Assembly: GCA_900299305.1 (NCBI GenBank)
Contig: OMJJ01000382.1
Coordinates: 1-40,102, forward strand
DNA: 40,102 nucleotides
Reading direction: 5' to 3'
DNA from: a bacterium
GTDB lineage: Bacteria > Armatimonadota > Chthonomonadetes > Chthonomonadales > Chthonomonadaceae
How positions within the stretch are numbered: the stretch's first letter is position 1; each line of letters starts with the position of its first letter. The notes below the pieces were generated by a model. The model had not been told where the DNA came from and searched no databases. It saw only the letters and a list, made by a program, of their open reading frames with translations. Below are positions 14,703 through 24,003 of the stretch, piece after piece. The position numbers and the translations under genes are program-made.

Positions 14703-17213
14703 CTATCTCTCCTCAGTGGTTGGGCTGACTTCCAACGTTTGCAGGGCGGTGTCTTTGGGAAGATGCACCACCACAACGCCGTTCTCGTCGGAGGTCTGCA
14801 CTCCAGATACCGCCCCTGTAAGGCGGTAGTTCGCTTTTGGCTTCCCCATCACACACAACAGGACTCCGCTCCCGCTTGCCTCATAGACACGAAACGCGCA
14901 ACGGGCTTTGTCTTGTGCTTTATCGTAATAGGGGCTAATGAGGGTGGTGTCCCATCCCGCAGAAATCGTACCGACACTATGGTAAGACCTCTGCAAGAGC
15001 CACAACACACAGGCATCCCCCGAATAGTCGTTTGCTCCTTGTGGTGCGCCCGTGTCTCCGTTCAGCCACTCCGGGTAGCCGCCGCTTAGGTTGTGTGCCT
15101 GTGCGTAGCCGTTTAGCAGGTTTTGCGCCAAGCGGTTCGCCGTCTCCGCCTCCCCAATATCCAGCAGAGCCTTCCAAATGAGCCAGTTCACCCCATAGTG
15201 TACCCCGCCTTTGCCCGCAACCGCAGGGCGATAGGCAAACGAACTCTTGGAAAGGCTTCTTAATCCGTAAGAACTCCAAAAAAGTTCGGGATTCGTGAGG
15301 GCTTTTAGTAGCGCGGAACGCCGCTCTGTGGTAATGCTATCTGCCCCTACGACAAGCGGAATCAGGGTTGCTATCGAATCGGGCTCCTCTAGTGTAAGAG
15401 GTTGTCCATTCGATTTCGGGGTGAAGGTTCCCCGTTGTGCGTCCCAAAGTTGCGTATTCAGGGTGCGCGTGACCACCTCTATCTCGGTTTGATAGATTTT
15501 TCGCTCCTCTTCTGGTAGGGAGAGAGCCTCAGCGATTTTTAAGAGCGTCTTGGCAGAGCGTATCACATACGCAGAGTACTCTGGTGCGAACGATTTGCTG
15601 ATGCCCCCAATCGCCAACGGGCGCGTCATTAGGGCTTGGTTCTGCTGAGAGGCAGATGACCACGAAAACAGCCCTTCATTCGTAGTAGAGCGTCCTGCAG
15701 AGAGGAGCTCCTGATACCGATGTTTTGCAGAGGGGTATGCCCTCTCTAATAGTCCCCGGTCACGAGTTGCCTGATAGAGTTCCCATAGTGCAAACAGGTT
15801 GGTAGGTGCAACCGCTATCGGGTTGGTAAGCGGGCGATTCGCATCGAGTTGGGTAAGCAGGTGCGCGTTGATTTGACTCGCCGCCCACTCTGGGCGAACC
15901 ACACTCCACCCCAGAGCAATCAGCCCCCCAATCGCAGGATGATACGCCCCTTCCTCGGTTCCAAGCCCTGTATCACGGCTCGAAACGCCCACACGCCGTA
16001 AGTCCGTCTGTACCACATTCGTAAGCGATTGCGCGACTAGCCCCTCGAAAACAGGACTTCCTCCCCGCAAAGCGACCTCTCGTTCCAACGCCTTTTGCGC
16101 TTGCGAGAGTAGCCCACCTCCCTCTATCGCCTTCCCATTCGGCAAAACATCGTCTACCAGCCCCAAAAGTGTGGTCGCGGAATCTTTCGCCTCGTCGCTA
16201 TCCCTCCCCGCCCCAATGCAGAGGGTTATTGTGCGCTTCTCACCGGGAGCAAGCAGAATCCCCTCCGAACGTAGTAGCCCCCAATCCGATAAGTTGGTTT
16301 TGGGTGCGTCTTCGGTGCGAATAACGGCAGGTTTGATCTGTCCATCGCTATCCCGTTGGCTATGCAGGGCAGGGTCGGATAGAAACGCACTTTTCACCAC
16401 ATACCCCGCCAGAACCGAGGCGGTAGCGCGTCCTGCCAGTGCAAAAACCACAGGCGACTTCTCGTGCCGCAAAACGGGTAGCCCGGTGTTCGCGTCTTTC
16501 TCAATTTTAAGTTGGTCGGGTGCTAACCCGTTGGGAGTTGCGGCGATACCCCCTAGCAGTTCCACAAACCAAGTCTGTCGTGCCAAAGAGCGATTAGTAA
16601 GCGTAATCACCAGTATCAGCCCCTCCGCAGAGGGTTCCGCGTTTGCGGGGATAGTGATAACCGTCGCCTCACCCTCTCCCCAAAAGGGTTCTGAACCCCG
16701 CTTTCCTTCGGGTGGGTTGGCAGGAAGAAACGGGATTTTCGCCTCCCAATAAACTCCCTTCGCGCTGGCACTAACGGGCGTGGTGCGTCGATTTCTAAGG
16801 CGGTCAGCCTCAGTTACGGGGCTATCGTCGTTGTCGGTGTTCAGTGGAGATAGCCCGATACTACGGCGTTCGTACACCTGCCACGTGCGTTCCAAGCCCT
16901 GCTTACGAACCACCTGCTCCACCCGCCTTTGCCCGATAATAAGCGGGAAAGTAAACCGTGAGGACTGGGTACGGTCTAGCAAAAAGCAGGGCGCAAGGTG
17001 TCCCTGTGCGATAGCCCCCCAAGGCGACGAGGGAAGTTCGCTCAACCCAACGGCGTGTTCTAACAGGCTAACACGCTTTTGGGGTTTAGGGGTCTCTTGC
17101 GCTACCAGTGCGGTGGTAGAAAATGCGAAAACCCCCAGCGTAATGGCTCGCCATACGTTATAATAGGACAGCGTTGTTTTTAGAAAGTGTGCAAAGCCGA
17201 GATGTCTCTTCAT
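14703..17213 (-). CDS. Exported six-hairpin (GH63/MGH-like) glycosidase-like protein
   Basis: An 836-residue protein. After an n-region of about 20 residues comes an export signal (VWRAITLGVFAFSTTALVAQ). Residues about 60-340 form a beta-sandwich; about 380-750 an (alpha/alpha)6 barrel typical of clan GH-G glucosidases: SSRDTGLGTEEGAYHPAIGG, TNPIAVAPTNLFALWELYQA, GLFSWSSA, APEYSAYVIRSAKTLLKIAE, LWDAQRGTFTP and GVHYGVNWLIWKALLDIGE. The final GGYPEWLNGDTGAPQGANDY resembles the conserved terminal active-site loop. A short beta domain ends the protein. The likely function is hydrolysis of a glucoside outside the cytoplasm; specificity is unclear. The start at 17213 has no clear ribosome site, and the hemW promoter -10 (17159-17164) lies within this coding region, so the exact start is uncertain. 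Confidence 0.75.
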   Translation of the reverse strand: MKRHLGFAHFLKTTLSYYNVWRAITLGVFAFSTTALVAQETPKPQKRVSLLEHAVGLSELPSSPWGAIAQGHLAPCFLLDRTQSSRFTFPLIIGQRRVEQVVRKQGLERTWQVYERRSIGLSPLNTDNDDSPVTEADRLRNRRTTPVSASAKGVYWEAKIPFLPANPPEGKRGSEPFWGEGEATVITIPANAEPSAEGLILVITLTNRSLARQTWFVELLGGIAATPNGLAPDQLKIEKDANTGLPVLRHEKSPVVFALAGRATASVLAGYVVKSAFLSDPALHSQRDSDGQIKPAVIRTEDAPKTNLSDWGLLRSEGILLAPGEKRTITLCIGAGRDSDEAKDSATTLLGLVDDVLPNGKAIEGGGLLSQAQKALEREVALRGGSPVFEGLVAQSLTNVVQTDLRRVGVSSRDTGLGTEEGAYHPAIGGLIALGWSVVRPEWAASQINAHLLTQLDANRPLTNPIAVAPTNLFALWELYQATRDRGLLERAYPSAKHRYQELLSAGRSTTNEGLFSWSSASQQNQALMTRPLAIGGISKSFAPEYSAYVIRSAKTLLKIAEALSLPEEERKIYQTEIEVVTRTLNTQLWDAQRGTFTPKSNGQPLTLEEPDSIATLIPLVVGADSITTERRSALLKALTNPELFWSSYGLRSLSKSSFAYRPAVAGKGGVHYGVNWLIWKALLDIGEAETANRLAQNLLNGYAQAHNLSGGYPEWLNGDTGAPQGANDYSGDACVLWLLQRSYHSVGTISAGWDTTLISPYYDKAQDKARCAFRVYEASGSGVLLCVMGKPKANYRLTGAVSGVQTSDENGVVVVHLPKDTALQTLEVSPTTEER
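17159..17164 (+). promoter_or_regulatory. -10 box for hemW
   Basis: A perfect TATAAT on the plus strand, 55 bp before ATG 17220, with no convincing -35. It lies inside the divergent glycosidase reading frame, about codon 17-19. Confidence 0.45.
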
Positions 17214-17219
17214 GGGCAG

Positions 17220-18383
17220 ATGAGTTCCGATTCCTTAGCGATTTATGTGCATATCCCTTTTTGCACGAAGCACTGCGCCTACTGTGACTTTAATACCTAT
17301 GTAGAACAGGCGCAGAGCCGTATTGTGAGCGATACGGTAGAGGCTATCTGTACCGATATACGTCATACCTCTCAAACCCTCTCCCCAGAACAGGCTTCCC
17401 GCCCGATAACCAGTATCTTCTTTGGGGGCGGAACCCCTACTTTCCTTAGCGGAGAGCAGATAACGCGCGTTCTACAGACCCTCTATGATACCTTTGTTAT
17501 CGCCCCCGATGCAGAAATCTCTAGCGAAGCCAATCCTACCTCTTCAGACGCAGAGAAGTTCGCGCAGATGCGGGAGGCAGGTTTTAACCGCTTGAGCGTG
17601 GGCGTACAGGCGTTTCAAGACCCCATTCTTATCGCGCTAGACCGTTTTCATACCGCAAACGAGGCGGAGCGCACCCTCCAAACAGCACAAGCCGCAGGTT
17701 TTGACAATGTGAACCTCGATTTGATGTTCGGGCTACCCAAGCAGAGGCTTTCCGACTGGGAGGAGAGCCTACATCGTGCTATTGCCCTCCAAACCAATCA
17801 CCTGTCGCTCTATGCTTTGACACTGGAAGCGGGTACTCGTTTCGAGAGATTGTACGCGGGGGGCAAATTAGACTTGCCGGGTGAAGACGCAGAGGTAGAG
17901 ATGTACGAACGTGCCATCGAACTACTAACAGAGCAGGGCTTTGAACACTACGAGGTGAGCAACTTCGCCCGAAAAGGCTACCAGTCTCGGCACAATCGGG
18001 TCTATTGGGAGAATCGGGAGTACCTTGGGTTTGGAGCAGGTGCGGTGTCTTACTTAGCAGGGAGACGCTGGAAACGGGAACGGCTACCCACGCAGTACGT
18101 TCGTAAGGTAAAAGCAGGGGCAGATTTAGCAGTAGAGTCGGAGAGCCTAGACGCGGCGGGTACTCTCGGTGAGACCATGATGCTCGGCTTACGTTTGCGG
18201 GAAGGAATCTCCTTGTCTGTATTGCAGGAACGCTTTGGGATAGAACCGCTCTCCTACTTTGCAGAGATTATCGCCGACCTTATCCAACGCGGATGGATGA
18301 TACACCATCACGACACCTTAAAACTGACCCACACGGGGCTACTACTTGCGAACGAAGCGGTGAGCGCGTTTCTAGCGGAGTAG
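17220..18383 (+). CDS. hemW: HemW-like radical SAM protein (heme chaperone, coproporphyrinogen oxidase-like)
   Basis: A 387-residue radical SAM protein. Starting at ATG 17220 the iron-sulfur motif CTKHCAYC uses Cys15, Cys19 and Cys22, followed by DFNTY as in HemW. Other signatures: FFGGGTPTFLS (SAM-binding glycines), SSEANPTS, RLSVGVQAFQD, and the C-terminal HemN domain NFARKGYQSRHNRVYWENREYLGFGAGA. HemW proteins bind heme and a 4Fe-4S cluster and deliver heme to respiratory enzymes; they are not coproporphyrinogen dehydrogenases, which carry a further Cys. Alternative starts are ATG 17202 and GTG 17187, but none has a good ribosome site; 17220 leaves the divergent gene non-overlapping. Confidence 0.93.
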   Translation: MSSDSLAIYVHIPFCTKHCAYCDFNTYVEQAQSRIVSDTVEAICTDIRHTSQTLSPEQASRPITSIFFGGGTPTFLSGEQITRVLQTLYDTFVIAPDAEISSEANPTSSDAEKFAQMREAGFNRLSVGVQAFQDPILIALDRFHTANEAERTLQTAQAAGFDNVNLDLMFGLPKQRLSDWEESLHRAIALQTNHLSLYALTLEAGTRFERLYAGGKLDLPGEDAEVEMYERAIELLTEQGFEHYEVSNFARKGYQSRHNRVYWENREYLGFGAGAVSYLAGRRWKRERLPTQYVRKVKAGADLAVESESLDAAGTLGETMMLGLRLREGISLSVLQERFGIEPLSYFAEIIADLIQRGWMIHHHDTLKLTHTGLLLANEAVSAFLAE

Positions 18384-18461
18384 GCTACCTAAGCAGGGGT
18401 TTCCGCATCACAAGGTGAATTGAGAGTGACAATAAGACCCCAAAAGGAGACCCTGATTTCG

Positions 18462-18884
18462 ATGATAGAACCCGCTCTTTTAGACGAGGCGAAGTTTGAT
18501 GATACGCAACGCGAACTGTTGGCACTAACATGGAAACTCCTCCATGCCATTCACACAGGCGATACTGCCTTCTATGCAAAACACTCCACCCCAGACCTCT
18601 CCTGCTTTGAGGACGTGTGCGCCTACCGCATAGATGGAGTAGAGTTTCACCTCTCTCTGATGCGACAGATGACAGAAAATCCCGCTATGGCTCCCCGACG
18701 CTTCGACATCGTTGCACCGCGTGTACAGGTTCATGGCGAGACCGGTATCGTCACCTATACGCGCCTAATGACCTTCGACTCGCATGGAACCCCTCTCTGG
18801 AAAACCTATAACGAGACGCGGGTCTATGTGATACAAGAGGGCGTTTGGAAAATGGCGCACTTCCATCGCTCTCCCACCTCTTGA
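18462..18884 (+). CDS. SnoaL/CaMKII-association-domain-like protein
   Basis: A 140-residue protein of the nuclear transport factor 2-like fold. The N-terminal helix region (ELLALTWKLLHAIHTGDTAFY) and the closing NETRVYVIQEGVWKMAHFHRS match the CaMKII association-domain subgroup (PF08332-like), usually a homo-oligomeric cone with a small-molecule pocket. No catalytic pair is certain, so function is unknown. I chose ATG 18462; AAGGAG at 18444-18449 is 12 nt upstream, somewhat far, so the in-frame CTG at 18453 cannot be excluded. It is cytoplasmic, and is followed by the DinB gene 18 bp downstream. Confidence 0.83.
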   Translation: MIEPALLDEAKFDDTQRELLALTWKLLHAIHTGDTAFYAKHSTPDLSCFEDVCAYRIDGVEFHLSLMRQMTENPAMAPRRFDIVAPRVQVHGETGIVTYTRLMTFDSHGTPLWKTYNETRVYVIQEGVWKMAHFHRSPTS

Positions 18885-18902
18885 TAAGGAGAACCCTTTC
18901 CT

Positions 18903-19391
18903 ATGTCCCTACTCGAACGCTACCGTCTTTGGTACGAGTACGAAAAAGACTGCAACGACAAGATGCTCACCATGCTAGAATCGGTTCCGCCAGCCCATCG
19001 TAATGATGTCCGCTTCCAACAAGCGGTTACGATTGCAGGACATTTAGCGGCTTGCCGTGAAAACTGGCTGAACTTTATGACCGGCGATAGCGATAACACT
19101 GTCGCTTGGTTCGACAAAACTTGTGAACTTGCTACACTACGCTCCCGCTTTGCCGCGTTAGAACACAACTGGACAGAGTACCTCACCAACCTGACCGAAT
19201 ACCGATTAGCACAAGACTTCTCTTTTCGCGAAGAGGGGCAGGTATTTAGCCTTCCTACCGAAGTACAGATAGTGCAGTTGTTTGGTCATGCCTCCTACCA
19301 TCGGGGGCAGGTGGCAGTACTGGTAGACCAGTTGGGCGGCGAAACCGTAGATACGGACTATGTGTATTGGGCAGTACCAGAAAGCCGCTAA
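18903..19391 (+). CDS. DinB-family protein
   Basis: A 162-residue DinB/YfiT-type four-helix bundle. The three metal-ligand histidines of the family appear as His47 (IAGHLAACRENW), His129 and His133 (LFGHASYHRGQVAVL), in the standard arrangement. The closing motif LGGETVDTDYVYW is typical. Such proteins are metal-dependent enzymes, some being bacillithiol or mycothiol transferases, and the substrate here is unknown. GGAGAA lies a few bases before ATG 18903. It forms a tight unit with the preceding NTF2-like gene. Confidence 0.92.
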   Translation: MSLLERYRLWYEYEKDCNDKMLTMLESVPPAHRNDVRFQQAVTIAGHLAACRENWLNFMTGDSDNTVAWFDKTCELATLRSRFAALEHNWTEYLTNLTEYRLAQDFSFREEGQVFSLPTEVQIVQLFGHASYHRGQVAVLVDQLGGETVDTDYVYWAVPESR

Positions 19392-19479
19392 CCCCCTCTC
19401 AAACGCACTCAAGCAGGAAATCAAAATCGAGACGTGGAACCTAGTGCCAAGTCCCGATTTGAAAGGAGAGTGTGCTAAA

Positions 19480-20121
19480 ATGCGTTCCCTTTCCTCCCGC
19501 TCTCATGGGTTCACCCTCATTGAACTACTTACCGTTATCGCCATTATCGCCGTACTGGCGGGGCTGATATTCCCTGTGTTCCTTACGGCACGAGGAAAAG
19601 CACGAGAAACGGTCTGCTTCTCCAACTTGCGCCAAGTAGGACTTAGCGTTTCGATGTATGCCCAAGACAACGACGGGCTTTACCCGTATGCCCTCGACCC
19701 CGCAGACCGCTACACGCCTATTATCTGGAGCGCATTTCCTAGTTTTCAGCACGATATTCCCACGATTGGTATGGTTCACGAGGTACTACAGCCCTACGCA
19801 AAATCGAAGGAGATTTTTCACTGCCCCGCCGATACTGGCTTTGATACCGAAGACTTTACAGGGTTGCCTTTAGATGCCACGCCGTCCAGTTTTCAGAAGT
19901 TTGGAACGAGCTACTACTACCGTACCGAAATCGCGCTACGCCATGCCGGAGAGATGACGTTTCAAAACCCCGCGCAGGTAAACGTTCTCTTCGATGGAGC
20001 CGGAAAATGGCACGGAAGCCTCTTCCCCCTTGCCCAACGTTACAGTACGCTTTTTGCGGATGGACACACCAAAAGTCTCACCCGTAATCGCTTAGACGAC
20101 CTGTGGGCAACCCCCTTCTAA
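19480..20121 (+). CDS. Type II secretion/type IV pseudopilin-like protein (GFTLIE)
   Basis: A 213-residue pseudopilin. ATG 19480 follows AAAGGAGAG by 10 nt; upstream in-frame codons read into unrelated sequence. Residues 10-15 are the prepilin peptidase site GFTLIE with Glu at +5, followed by the hydrophobic helix LLTVIAIIAVLAGLIFPVF. Then ARETVCFSNLRQVGLSVSMYAQDNDGLYP and a late LFADGHTKSL match the DUF1559-like prepilins that are expanded in Armatimonadota and Planctomycetes. It is probably cleaved, methylated and anchored in or exposed from the envelope. No pilus or secretion genes sit nearby, so it is an orphan. Confidence 0.9.
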   Translation: MRSLSSRSHGFTLIELLTVIAIIAVLAGLIFPVFLTARGKARETVCFSNLRQVGLSVSMYAQDNDGLYPYALDPADRYTPIIWSAFPSFQHDIPTIGMVHEVLQPYAKSKEIFHCPADTGFDTEDFTGLPLDATPSSFQKFGTSYYYRTEIALRHAGEMTFQNPAQVNVLFDGAGKWHGSLFPLAQRYSTLFADGHTKSLTRNRLDDLWATPF

Positions 20122-20128
20122 CCTCAAT

Positions 20129-20764
20129 ATGGATAAGTACACCCTCTTTCTAAAGGCAACTATCTCCCTGCTGGTCATTGTAAACCCACTCAGTGCCGCC
20201 CCCGTCTTTTTGGGCTTAACACATGGGCAGACCGAAGCAGAACGCAAGCAGATGGCTCGCATGGCGGCTCTCGCGACTACCCTAATTCTGCTGATTGCCG
20301 CTGTTTCGGGCAAGAGCCTACTTACCTTCTTTGGAATAAGCCTTGCGAGTTTTCGGGTGGCAGGGGGTGCGCTGTTTCTCTTTATGGGCTTGGATATGCT
20401 TAACGCACGCCCTAGCCGTAGCAAAGAGACCCCCGAAGAGACCGAAGAGGCGAAATCTCAACACGAAATCGCGATTGTTCCTATGGCGATTCCGCAGTTG
20501 GCAGGGCCGGGGGCGATTGGTTCTGTAATCCTGTTTATGGATTCGGGTCCCTTCTGGAGTCAGTTGCCGCTTATGAGCGGTATCGTGCTGATTATTGGGC
20601 TACTCTCGTGGCTTGCGTTGGGAATGGCGGGTTCTATTGGGAAGTTACTGGGCAAAACAGGGGTCAATATCTTTGCACGTATCGAAGGGCTACTGCTCGT
20701 AGCCGTAGCGACAGAATTTATTTTGTCGGGCATTAAGGAGTTGTGGCAGACCCCGCTACACTAG
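20129..20764 (+). CDS. MarC-family integral membrane protein
   Basis: A 211-residue membrane protein with six predicted transmembrane segments. Segments include LFLKATISLLVIVNPLSAAPVF, MAALATTLILLIAAVSG, SFRVAGGALFLFMGLDML, IPQLAGPGAIGSVILFM, LPLMSGIVLIIGLLSWLAL and IFARIEGLLLVAVATEFIL. The NP-SAAPVF start and AIPQLAGPGAIGSV motif are diagnostic of the MarC/UPF0056 family, once linked to antibiotic resistance but with unclear transport function. ATG 20129 is 7 bp after the pseudopilin stop and lacks a strong ribosome site, so translation may depend on coupling. Confidence 0.93.
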   Translation: MDKYTLFLKATISLLVIVNPLSAAPVFLGLTHGQTEAERKQMARMAALATTLILLIAAVSGKSLLTFFGISLASFRVAGGALFLFMGLDMLNARPSRSKETPEETEEAKSQHEIAIVPMAIPQLAGPGAIGSVILFMDSGPFWSQLPLMSGIVLIIGLLSWLALGMAGSIGKLLGKTGVNIFARIEGLLLVAVATEFILSGIKELWQTPLH

Positions 20765-20823
20765 GCAAAACTCGTCTTTAGGATGGAAGGGAGAGGGCAA
20801 ACGCCCCGCAACAACAAAACGGA

Positions 20824-22014
20824 ATGACTACAAAAGCGGCTCAAATCGATTCGTTGACCCCCTTACGCGGTATCGCCGCGATTTTGGTGGTACTTTTTCA
20901 CCTTACTGGTCTTGCGTACCTCCAAAACTTGGGAGAGATATTCCCCAATACTAGCATCATCAGCCGAGGCTACCTCTGGGTAGATTTCTTCTTTGTACTA
21001 AGCGGATTTATCATTACGCACGTATACGGAGAACGCTTTACTGCGGGGCTAAAATGGAGTGAAGTAAGAGAGTTTCTTATTGCCCGTATTGCCCGGCTAT
21101 ACCCCCTACACTTTGTGGCACTCTGTACTACGGTACTGACTTATGTTCTTATCTTCTCCAAAATGCCCGCCCCCAAATCGGAGGGGGCATTTAGTATGTC
21201 GGAAATCTACAACTGGAGTGCTCTCCCCTTCCATTTTCTTTGGCTTATCGGGTTTGGGCTTACCAAAATGACGTGGAACGTCCCTGCATGGTCTATCTCT
21301 ACCGAATGGTGGACATACCTGCTCACCCTCCCGCTATTCCGCTACCTAAATCGGGGGGTCTCAAAGCGCACTTCTCTTGTTCCTGTGGGTTGTGTAGCGG
21401 CACTTTGGGTACTGGTATCGTACCACGAATCGAAGTCTCTGGATATTACTTTCGACTTAGGGGTTCTACGGTGTCTGTTTAGTTTTACCATTGGTATCTG
21501 TCTCTACCAGTTCTACAAAACAGAGACCGCCAAACGCCTACTCTCTTCTGATGGGGCAACGCTTGCGGCTCTAACGCTAACCCTTTTGGTTTTGCACTTT
21601 CCGCGCCCTGCCATGTTTCCCGCCCCGCCGCCAGAGATGTTTAAGGTACATCCGCTAACTCCCTATTTCGATGTGGCGAGTGTGCCTATCTTTGCGTTTC
21701 TTATTCTCTGCGTTGCCTACAATCGGGGGAGAACCTACCAGATACTGAACTTACGCCCCTTGCGCTATTTAGGCGATATTTCGTTTTCGGTGTACCTGAT
21801 GCAGGGGAACAGTTTCACCCTCTTTATGATACTTGCGGCGGTATGGAGGCAAAAACACCCAACAGGAGATATGGACACACTTTCCAAACTCCTGCTGTTT
21901 GGGTTTGTAGTTTTCGTAGACATCTTATTGGCAATGGCTACCTATAAGTGGGTGGAACGCCCCGCCCGTGGGTGGATACGAAAAAAACTGAGTCCCTCCC
22001 AAAGCAATGGCTGA
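20824..22014 (+). CDS. Acyltransferase 3 family membrane protein
   Basis: A 396-residue multi-spanning protein of the acyltransferase-3 family (OafA/NodX/WecH type). The N-terminal TPLRGIAAILVVLFHLT has the conserved Arg15 and His26; GYLWVDFFFVLSGFIITHVY, FLIARIARLYPLHFVAL and the late RPLRYLGDISFSVYLMQG and KWVERPARGW are further family signatures. Such enzymes transfer acyl groups to sugars or lipids in the cytoplasmic membrane and commonly modify surface polysaccharide. The acceptor here is unknown. The start at 20824 has only a weak ribosome site (ACGGA). Confidence 0.92.
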   Translation: MTTKAAQIDSLTPLRGIAAILVVLFHLTGLAYLQNLGEIFPNTSIISRGYLWVDFFFVLSGFIITHVYGERFTAGLKWSEVREFLIARIARLYPLHFVALCTTVLTYVLIFSKMPAPKSEGAFSMSEIYNWSALPFHFLWLIGFGLTKMTWNVPAWSISTEWWTYLLTLPLFRYLNRGVSKRTSLVPVGCVAALWVLVSYHESKSLDITFDLGVLRCLFSFTIGICLYQFYKTETAKRLLSSDGATLAALTLTLLVLHFPRPAMFPAPPPEMFKVHPLTPYFDVASVPIFAFLILCVAYNRGRTYQILNLRPLRYLGDISFSVYLMQGNSFTLFMILAAVWRQKHPTGDMDTLSKLLLFGFVVFVDILLAMATYKWVERPARGWIRKKLSPSQSNG

Positions 22015-22052
22015 TTCCAAATAAAGCGACCTACTACGAAAGGGGTCTTCTA

Positions 22053-23570
22053 ATGAACAAAACGTCACTACTCTCTTTTATTATTCTAGCCTGCCTCTGT
22101 GTATCACTCTGTTTGCCCTGCGTAGGGCAGACACAGAACTCTGTTACCACCGCCGCAGAGTGGGCTACCAAACTGTTTCCGTATACAGGTACTCCCGACC
22201 ACTTGGAACATCGTTTACGGCGGCTAAGTGTATCAGAGCAGAGTGTAAACGGAGTAGTGGTTACTGCGGTAACGGCAGAACTTACCTATCCCGATATGTA
22301 CGGCAAAGACCATCTGGGGCAGGTAAAAATCTACCTACCCTCTGCACTTCGCGATACGCCTTCCCACCGATGTCCTCTGATGCACAACGCCGGTTATGAG
22401 ATAGACGAGAAGGGGGCTTCGGGTCTTGTTGCCAAAGGGTATGTGGTCTGTACTCCCCATGCCGAACCGGTACACCCTCTCTGTCGCAATGTGAACCTAG
22501 ATACCGCCATTCTCCACGCAGTGCGCCGCCTCTCCTTTATAGACCCCCTTAAAGTCTCGATACAGGGCGGTAGTGCGGGAGGATGGATGACACTTCTACT
22601 GACCGCAGACACTTTTCCACTCGTCTGTTCTATGCCGGATGTACCCCTAATTCACTTTGGTTATAACATCGACTACCTAGAGGCAAATCGCGAGGCGGCT
22701 ACCGCACAAAAAGGGACGGAAAAACCGAATATGCCCTACCTTGCGGCGGTATCACTGATCACCGAGCAGGTAAGACCGTTCTATGGTATGCCCTACGATA
22801 GCGCAACCTACTTTGCAGTATCGCCGCTGGCGCATAGCGACACCATTACTGCCCCCACATTGGCGACCTTCTCGACTGCCGATGTGCTAGTGCCTATCGA
22901 CCAAGTAGCTTCAAACCTCGTTGTGCCACGAAATTCTGAAATGTTTTTGGAGGGATACCATACCGCACTAGAGGACCGCTTTCCGGGATTAAATGGAAAG
23001 AGAACTCTGTTGAAGGCATTGACTGCCAAGAAGTATGAGATGTTTCGGGTTCCAATAGAGGCAGGACTGCCCCGTATCAAGTTTGGAGAGACCCCATCTG
23101 GGCAAACCAAACAGATAGGTTTGCCTTTTTCACGTAGCAAGGTATGGAGTATTGTGGTGCTAGAGGAGGGGGCGGCGGAGCCAAGTGACGCACATACAAA
23201 GTATGTATGGGGGATGAACCACGAGCCTTTTCGCCTGTGGGCAGAGGAGAGAGGTGTTACCGCCGACCAACTGACGCTTCCCAAACTGAAACGCCTTATG
23301 AAGCGGTATAAGGGAGAGGCTTGGAGACCTTTGCAGGTACGCCCCGATGGAAAAGGAGCCGAAATCGCGGGAAACCAACTGGACTACCCCGAAGCCGAAC
23401 GCGCCGACGTGATACTCGGTTTGGCGGCGTTTGCTACCGACGACGCACGAGCAAGCCACCTGTTCCGCCTCTACAGCCGACTTCCGAAAGACTTAAAAGT
23501 GTTAGGAGCGCATTTAGGAGACGGAACTCCAAAAAGGGTACTCGCTGTATTGGAAACCTACGGCAAGTAA
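22053..23570 (+). CDS. Secreted alpha/beta-hydrolase (S9-like/esterase)
   Basis: A 505-residue protein. ATG 22053 follows AAAGGGG by 8 nt; the longer frame from 21948 runs through the acyltransferase end. A signal peptide (MNKTSLLSFIILACLCVSLCLPCVG) precedes an alpha/beta-hydrolase domain with the nucleophile elbow SIQGGSAGGWMT (Ser174), an acidic candidate in STADVLVPID (Asp277 or Asp283) and a His candidate in GYHTALED (His303). This resembles prolyl-oligopeptidase or esterase types without a propeller. Residues about 390-505 form an extra C-terminal domain of unknown role. The gene lies 38 bp after the acyltransferase and ends before a strong hairpin. Confidence 0.85.
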   Translation: MNKTSLLSFIILACLCVSLCLPCVGQTQNSVTTAAEWATKLFPYTGTPDHLEHRLRRLSVSEQSVNGVVVTAVTAELTYPDMYGKDHLGQVKIYLPSALRDTPSHRCPLMHNAGYEIDEKGASGLVAKGYVVCTPHAEPVHPLCRNVNLDTAILHAVRRLSFIDPLKVSIQGGSAGGWMTLLLTADTFPLVCSMPDVPLIHFGYNIDYLEANREAATAQKGTEKPNMPYLAAVSLITEQVRPFYGMPYDSATYFAVSPLAHSDTITAPTLATFSTADVLVPIDQVASNLVVPRNSEMFLEGYHTALEDRFPGLNGKRTLLKALTAKKYEMFRVPIEAGLPRIKFGETPSGQTKQIGLPFSRSKVWSIVVLEEGAAEPSDAHTKYVWGMNHEPFRLWAEERGVTADQLTLPKLKRLMKRYKGEAWRPLQVRPDGKGAEIAGNQLDYPEAERADVILGLAAFATDDARASHLFRLYSRLPKDLKVLGAHLGDGTPKRVLAVLETYGK

Positions 23571-23659
23571 CCCACCGCTATCCCATTCGATTCACTTAGG
23601 CAATCAAGGGCTTACCGTGTTCACATAAATGAACCCACGGTCTGATTTTGGGGAAAAGC

Positions 23660-23701
23660 ATAGATAGCCCACCTCGCTAGATGAGGTGGGCTATCTATTT
23701 T
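23660..23701. terminator. Bidirectional terminator
   Basis: A perfect 16-bp stem (23660-23675 with 23683-23698) with a 7-nt loop and T run on the plus side lies between the converging hydrolase and the small exported protein genes. Confidence 0.9.
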
Positions 23702-23709
23702 GCAATGAC

Positions 23710-24003
23710 CTAATCTTTGTCCCTTTTAATGGCTGCACGCACTTCGTCCAGTGCCTGTTCTACAAAGTGACGGGCAGTAGTGCGATGCCCACCAAACTCC
23801 CCTTTCGCCGCTTTAAGGGCAGCCTCAGCATCTTGTAACGCTTTGAATGCGACACGGATATTCTGGTCTTTCGGCGGCTTTGGTTTTTTGCCCTCTTTTT
23901 TTACTCCTGTGGGTGGGGTTGCCTGCTTTGCAATAGCTCCCGTAACTCCCAACGCGCCTAGGGCTACCAACGCACAAAACAGGGTATATTTTCTTTGGCT
24001 CAT
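23710..24003 (-). CDS. Small exported Lys-rich helical protein
   Basis: A 97-residue protein. I set the start at ATG 24003 (MSQRKYTLFCALVALGALGVTGAIA), which gives a standard signal peptide; an in-frame start at 24090 adds residues with no evident purpose. A Lys/Pro-rich linker (KKEGKKPKPPKD) leads into an amphipathic helical segment (AFKALQDAEAALKAAKGEFGGHRTTARHFVEQALDEVRAAI) containing a GGHR motif. Similar small secreted helical proteins with a GGHR-type motif occur in soil bacteria; I know of no assigned function. No neighbour explains it. Confidence 0.75.
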   Translation of the reverse strand: MSQRKYTLFCALVALGALGVTGAIAKQATPPTGVKKEGKKPKPPKDQNIRVAFKALQDAEAALKAAKGEFGGHRTTARHFVEQALDEVRAAIKRDKD

